Shown: one piece after another, positions 62,174 to 64,000 of the stretch
Layout of the letters: every line of letters starts with the position of its first letter
Numbering within the stretch: the stretch's first letter is position 1
Source: Ornithinibacillus bavariensis
GTDB taxonomy: Bacteria > Bacillota > Bacilli > Bacillales > Amphibacillaceae
Assembly: GCF_050433565.1 (NCBI RefSeq)
Contig: NZ_JBNPWZ010000008.1
Location: 50,634 to 114,633 of the forward strand
DNA length: 64,000 nt
Reading direction: 5' to 3'
Notes under the pieces: generated by a model
The model's database searches: none
Seen by the model: the letters and a program-made list of their open reading frames with translations, nothing else
What the model was told of the DNA's origin: nothing
Translations under genes and position numbers: made by a program

Positions 62174-62484
62174 TTACTAAAGAAATGTATATCTGCTAAT
62201 CGTCCAATGCTAAAGTATCATAGAGAAATTTATTTTGTTAAGGATCGAAAAATATGGAGTTGAAGCGAGACTAAAGCTTGATCAAATTCCTTAATACAAT
62301 TGGACCTATAGACCTACTGATTTCGATATAGGAACCGCGAGTAAATTAGTAACAGGGGGAACAGAATAAATATTATAGGACTTTTGAAAGAGTAACCTTC
62401 CATGCATAGATGGAAATTAAAACCTGTGATTTTTGATTGAATTCAGTTGATACTATGCAAAAGAACATCAGCAGGAGGGTCTTG
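62174..62484 (+). other. intergenic region, possible fragment
   Basis: A short frame near 62300-62370 (NWTYRPTDFDIGTASKLVTGG, ending TAA) has no start or ribosome site and may be a remnant. Nothing else recognised. Confidence 0.35.
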
Positions 62485-63810
62485 ATGTATAATAAAATAT
62501 TAATTCTAACTATTTTTTGTTTTATATTACTATTTCCAACGATTTCCCATGCACAAGTGATTCATGTAGTGAGACCAGGCGATAGTCTATATAAAATTTC
62601 TAAGCAATACCGTGTTAATAAGGATGAGCTCGCAAAATTAAATGGCATAGCCAAAGATATTCAATTAGTACTTGGCCAGTCTCTATTAATTCCTAGTTCA
62701 ACTTATGTAGTGCAGCCAGGAGATAGTATTTGGGAAATAGCATACCGTCATGCCATTAGTGAAGAAAAATTAATGAGCCACAATAAATTAAAGAGCCGAG
62801 TCATTATCCCAGGGAAAAAATTAAAAATACCTAGACAGTCCAAAATGGATCTTTGGACTGGTACGTACTTTGTTCCAAAAGATAAAAATACAAATGCATG
62901 GATGCTTAATAATTATAAAAGTACACTTACCAGTGTTTTCTTATTTGAGTATCATTCCGATGATCAAGGTAATATTATTGGAATAGCGGAAAACGAAGCT
63001 CATAAAATAGCTTGGAATCAAAACATGACCCCATATGCTACACTATCCAATCTGAGCGAAAAAGGATTCGATCCCGAACTAACACATAAATTGATAAGTA
63101 ATCCGAGTCAAAGAAAAAAATTCATTAATAATATATATTTGCTTCTGGACAGCCATGATTATAAAGGAGTAGTCATTGATTTTGAACAGATTAAAGCGAG
63201 AGATCGAGAAAACCTAAATCTATTTATTAAAGAACTAGCTGCTAAACTGCATCCTTCAGGCATGGAAGTCCTGATGGCTGTTCCCCCAAAACAAGGAGAC
63301 CAGGTGCCGTCTTACTCTGTCGCTTATGATTATGAGACGTTAGGAAAGTATTTGGATAGGATGTTTTTAATGACATATGATTGGCATTGGCCAGGTGGTC
63401 CATCGGGCCCTATTGCTCCGATTGATAAAGTAAGAGAAACATTAAACTATGCTGTATCCGTTGTTCCGAAATCTAAACTAATGCTAGGTATTCCACAATA
63501 TGCTTATGATTGGACAATCACAGGGGATGAAAAATCAGGCACTTCTTACTCCACCCAGCATGCAATTGATTTATATACAGGTTATCAAAGTAACATAAAT
63601 TATGATGAAAATGCGGGTGCCCCGTGGTTTCGATATGTAGATAAATACGGTAAACTACATGAAGTCTGGTTTGAAGATCCACGTAGTCTTCTCGCTAAAT
63701 TCCGTCTAGTAAAGGAATACGGATTAGCTGGAATGGGATGCTGGCATTTAGGACTCACGATGCCACAAACGGAAAAAATGTTACTGGAAGAGTTTCGTAT
63801 TGTTAAATAA
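62485..63810 (+). CDS. LysM-GH18 spore peptidoglycan hydrolase (SleL/YaaH-like)
   Basis: A 441-residue exported protein with a signal peptide (ILILTIFCFILLFPTISHA). Two LysM repeats follow (IHVVRPGDSLYKISKQYRVN and YVVQPGDSIWEIAYRHAISE). A GH18 barrel carries the catalytic strand GVVIDFEQIKARDREN (DxE), LMTYDWHWPGGPSGPIAP and the end GMGCWHLGL. SleL/YaaH-type enzymes act as N-acetylglucosaminidases on cortex muropeptides during germination. AGGAGGG sets the start at 62485; an upstream frame from 62437 has no site. Confidence 0.92.
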   Translation: MYNKILILTIFCFILLFPTISHAQVIHVVRPGDSLYKISKQYRVNKDELAKLNGIAKDIQLVLGQSLLIPSSTYVVQPGDSIWEIAYRHAISEEKLMSHNKLKSRVIIPGKKLKIPRQSKMDLWTGTYFVPKDKNTNAWMLNNYKSTLTSVFLFEYHSDDQGNIIGIAENEAHKIAWNQNMTPYATLSNLSEKGFDPELTHKLISNPSQRKKFINNIYLLLDSHDYKGVVIDFEQIKARDRENLNLFIKELAAKLHPSGMEVLMAVPPKQGDQVPSYSVAYDYETLGKYLDRMFLMTYDWHWPGGPSGPIAPIDKVRETLNYAVSVVPKSKLMLGIPQYAYDWTITGDEKSGTSYSTQHAIDLYTGYQSNINYDENAGAPWFRYVDKYGKLHEVWFEDPRSLLAKFRLVKEYGLAGMGCWHLGLTMPQTEKMLLEEFRIVK

Positions 63811-63851
63811 GCCTCTAAAGTAGAGGGATTGAATGATTCCTCTTCTTGATT

Positions 63852-63882
63852 AATCCTGTACTAAATACAGGATTATTTTATT
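63852..63882 (+). terminator. intrinsic terminator
   Basis: AATCCTGTA (63852-63860) and TACAGGATT (63866-63874) then ATTTTATT. Confidence 0.82.
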
Positions 63883-63896
63883 AATGCTTTTAAAAC

Positions 63897-63914
63897 CACA
63901 GGCTATGCCTGTGT
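63897..63914 (-). terminator. minus-strand hairpin near window end
   Basis: CACAGGC-TAT-GCCTGTG is a 7-bp perfect stem. Read on the minus strand it is followed by GGTTTT, so it may terminate a gene lying beyond the window. Confidence 0.4.
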
Positions 63915-64000
63915 GAAAATAAACCTTCTAGGGATGTAACAAAAGAATCTCCAATCGTATAATAGAGATGGCCGTCAAACCAAATCTAAAAAACGAGAGG

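Noticed and set aside
1..64000. tRNA, rRNA, prophage, insertion sequence or transposase
   Set aside because: None recognised on either strand by motif reading; a tRNAscan, Infernal or IS database search was not possible here.

Overview
The window is 64 kb of low-GC DNA from a spore-forming member of the Bacillaceae. The first 10 kb follow the Bacillus subtilis order citB/acnA - yneN - tlp - yneP - yneQ - yneS(plsY) - yneT - parE - parC, with yidD and folE2 inserted. Spore genes (tlp, a LysM/GH18 SleL-type hydrolase), strong AGGAGG ribosome binding sites, GTG and TTG starts and many intrinsic terminators agree with this. The genus cannot be fixed from the sequence; relatives of Oceanobacillus or Virgibacillus are plausible.

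Layout: (1) 0-10.4 kb, housekeeping: aconitase, thiol-disulfide oxidoreductase, a small FbpB-like protein, SASP Tlp, thioesterase, YneQ, YidD, FolE2, PlsY, YneT, topoisomerase IV. (2) 10.5-18 kb: a membrane protein, an RsmJ-like methyltransferase, and a TetR-controlled acyl-CoA operon like yngJ-H-HB-F-E (leucine/isovaleryl-CoA type catabolism) that lacks an HMG-CoA lyase gene and an acyl-CoA ligase gene. (3) 18-25 kb: CBS protein, double dynamin DynA, YpcP exonuclease, an Asn-rich small protein, a CPBP protease and a LysM-CAP gene broken by a stop codon. (4) 25.4-39.3 kb: a tightly packed eight-gene operon joining a large exported protein, an ABC-2 exporter, MoxR ATPase, DUF58, BatA-like and double-VWA membrane proteins, followed by a separate VWA lipoprotein. 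(5) 39.4-43.5 kb: AraC/GyrI regulator, a broken GNAT gene and a zinc module (ZIP, CzrA, CzcD) with matching operators. (6) 43.7-46.6 kb: an FMN riboswitch followed by a decaying riboflavin operon. ribD is a ruin, the ribA half of ribBA is gone, and ribE, ribB and ribH look intact. (7) 46.9-53.6 kb: GapN and accessory genes with several pseudogenes. (8) 53.7-59.3 kb: a macrolide-lincosamide-streptogramin (MLS) resistance cluster. Two homologous 14-residue leader peptides, each with an Arg-Leu-Arg stalling motif and multi-hairpin attenuators, precede respectively an RlmA-type 23S rRNA methyltransferase plus Msr-like ABC-F protein, and an ErmD-like dimethyltransferase. A wrecked aminoglycoside-phosphotransferase-family gene follows. 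(9) 59.7-64 kb: a metallopeptidase lipoprotein, an SDR gene with an early stop, and a LysM/GH18 spore hydrolase.

Two themes stand out. The first is the paired, drug-sensing RLR leaders driving different ribosome-protection mechanisms side by side. The second is the density of broken genes (at least eight, mainly between 40 and 62 kb), which points to ongoing gene decay or, for single-base cases, possibly sequence errors.
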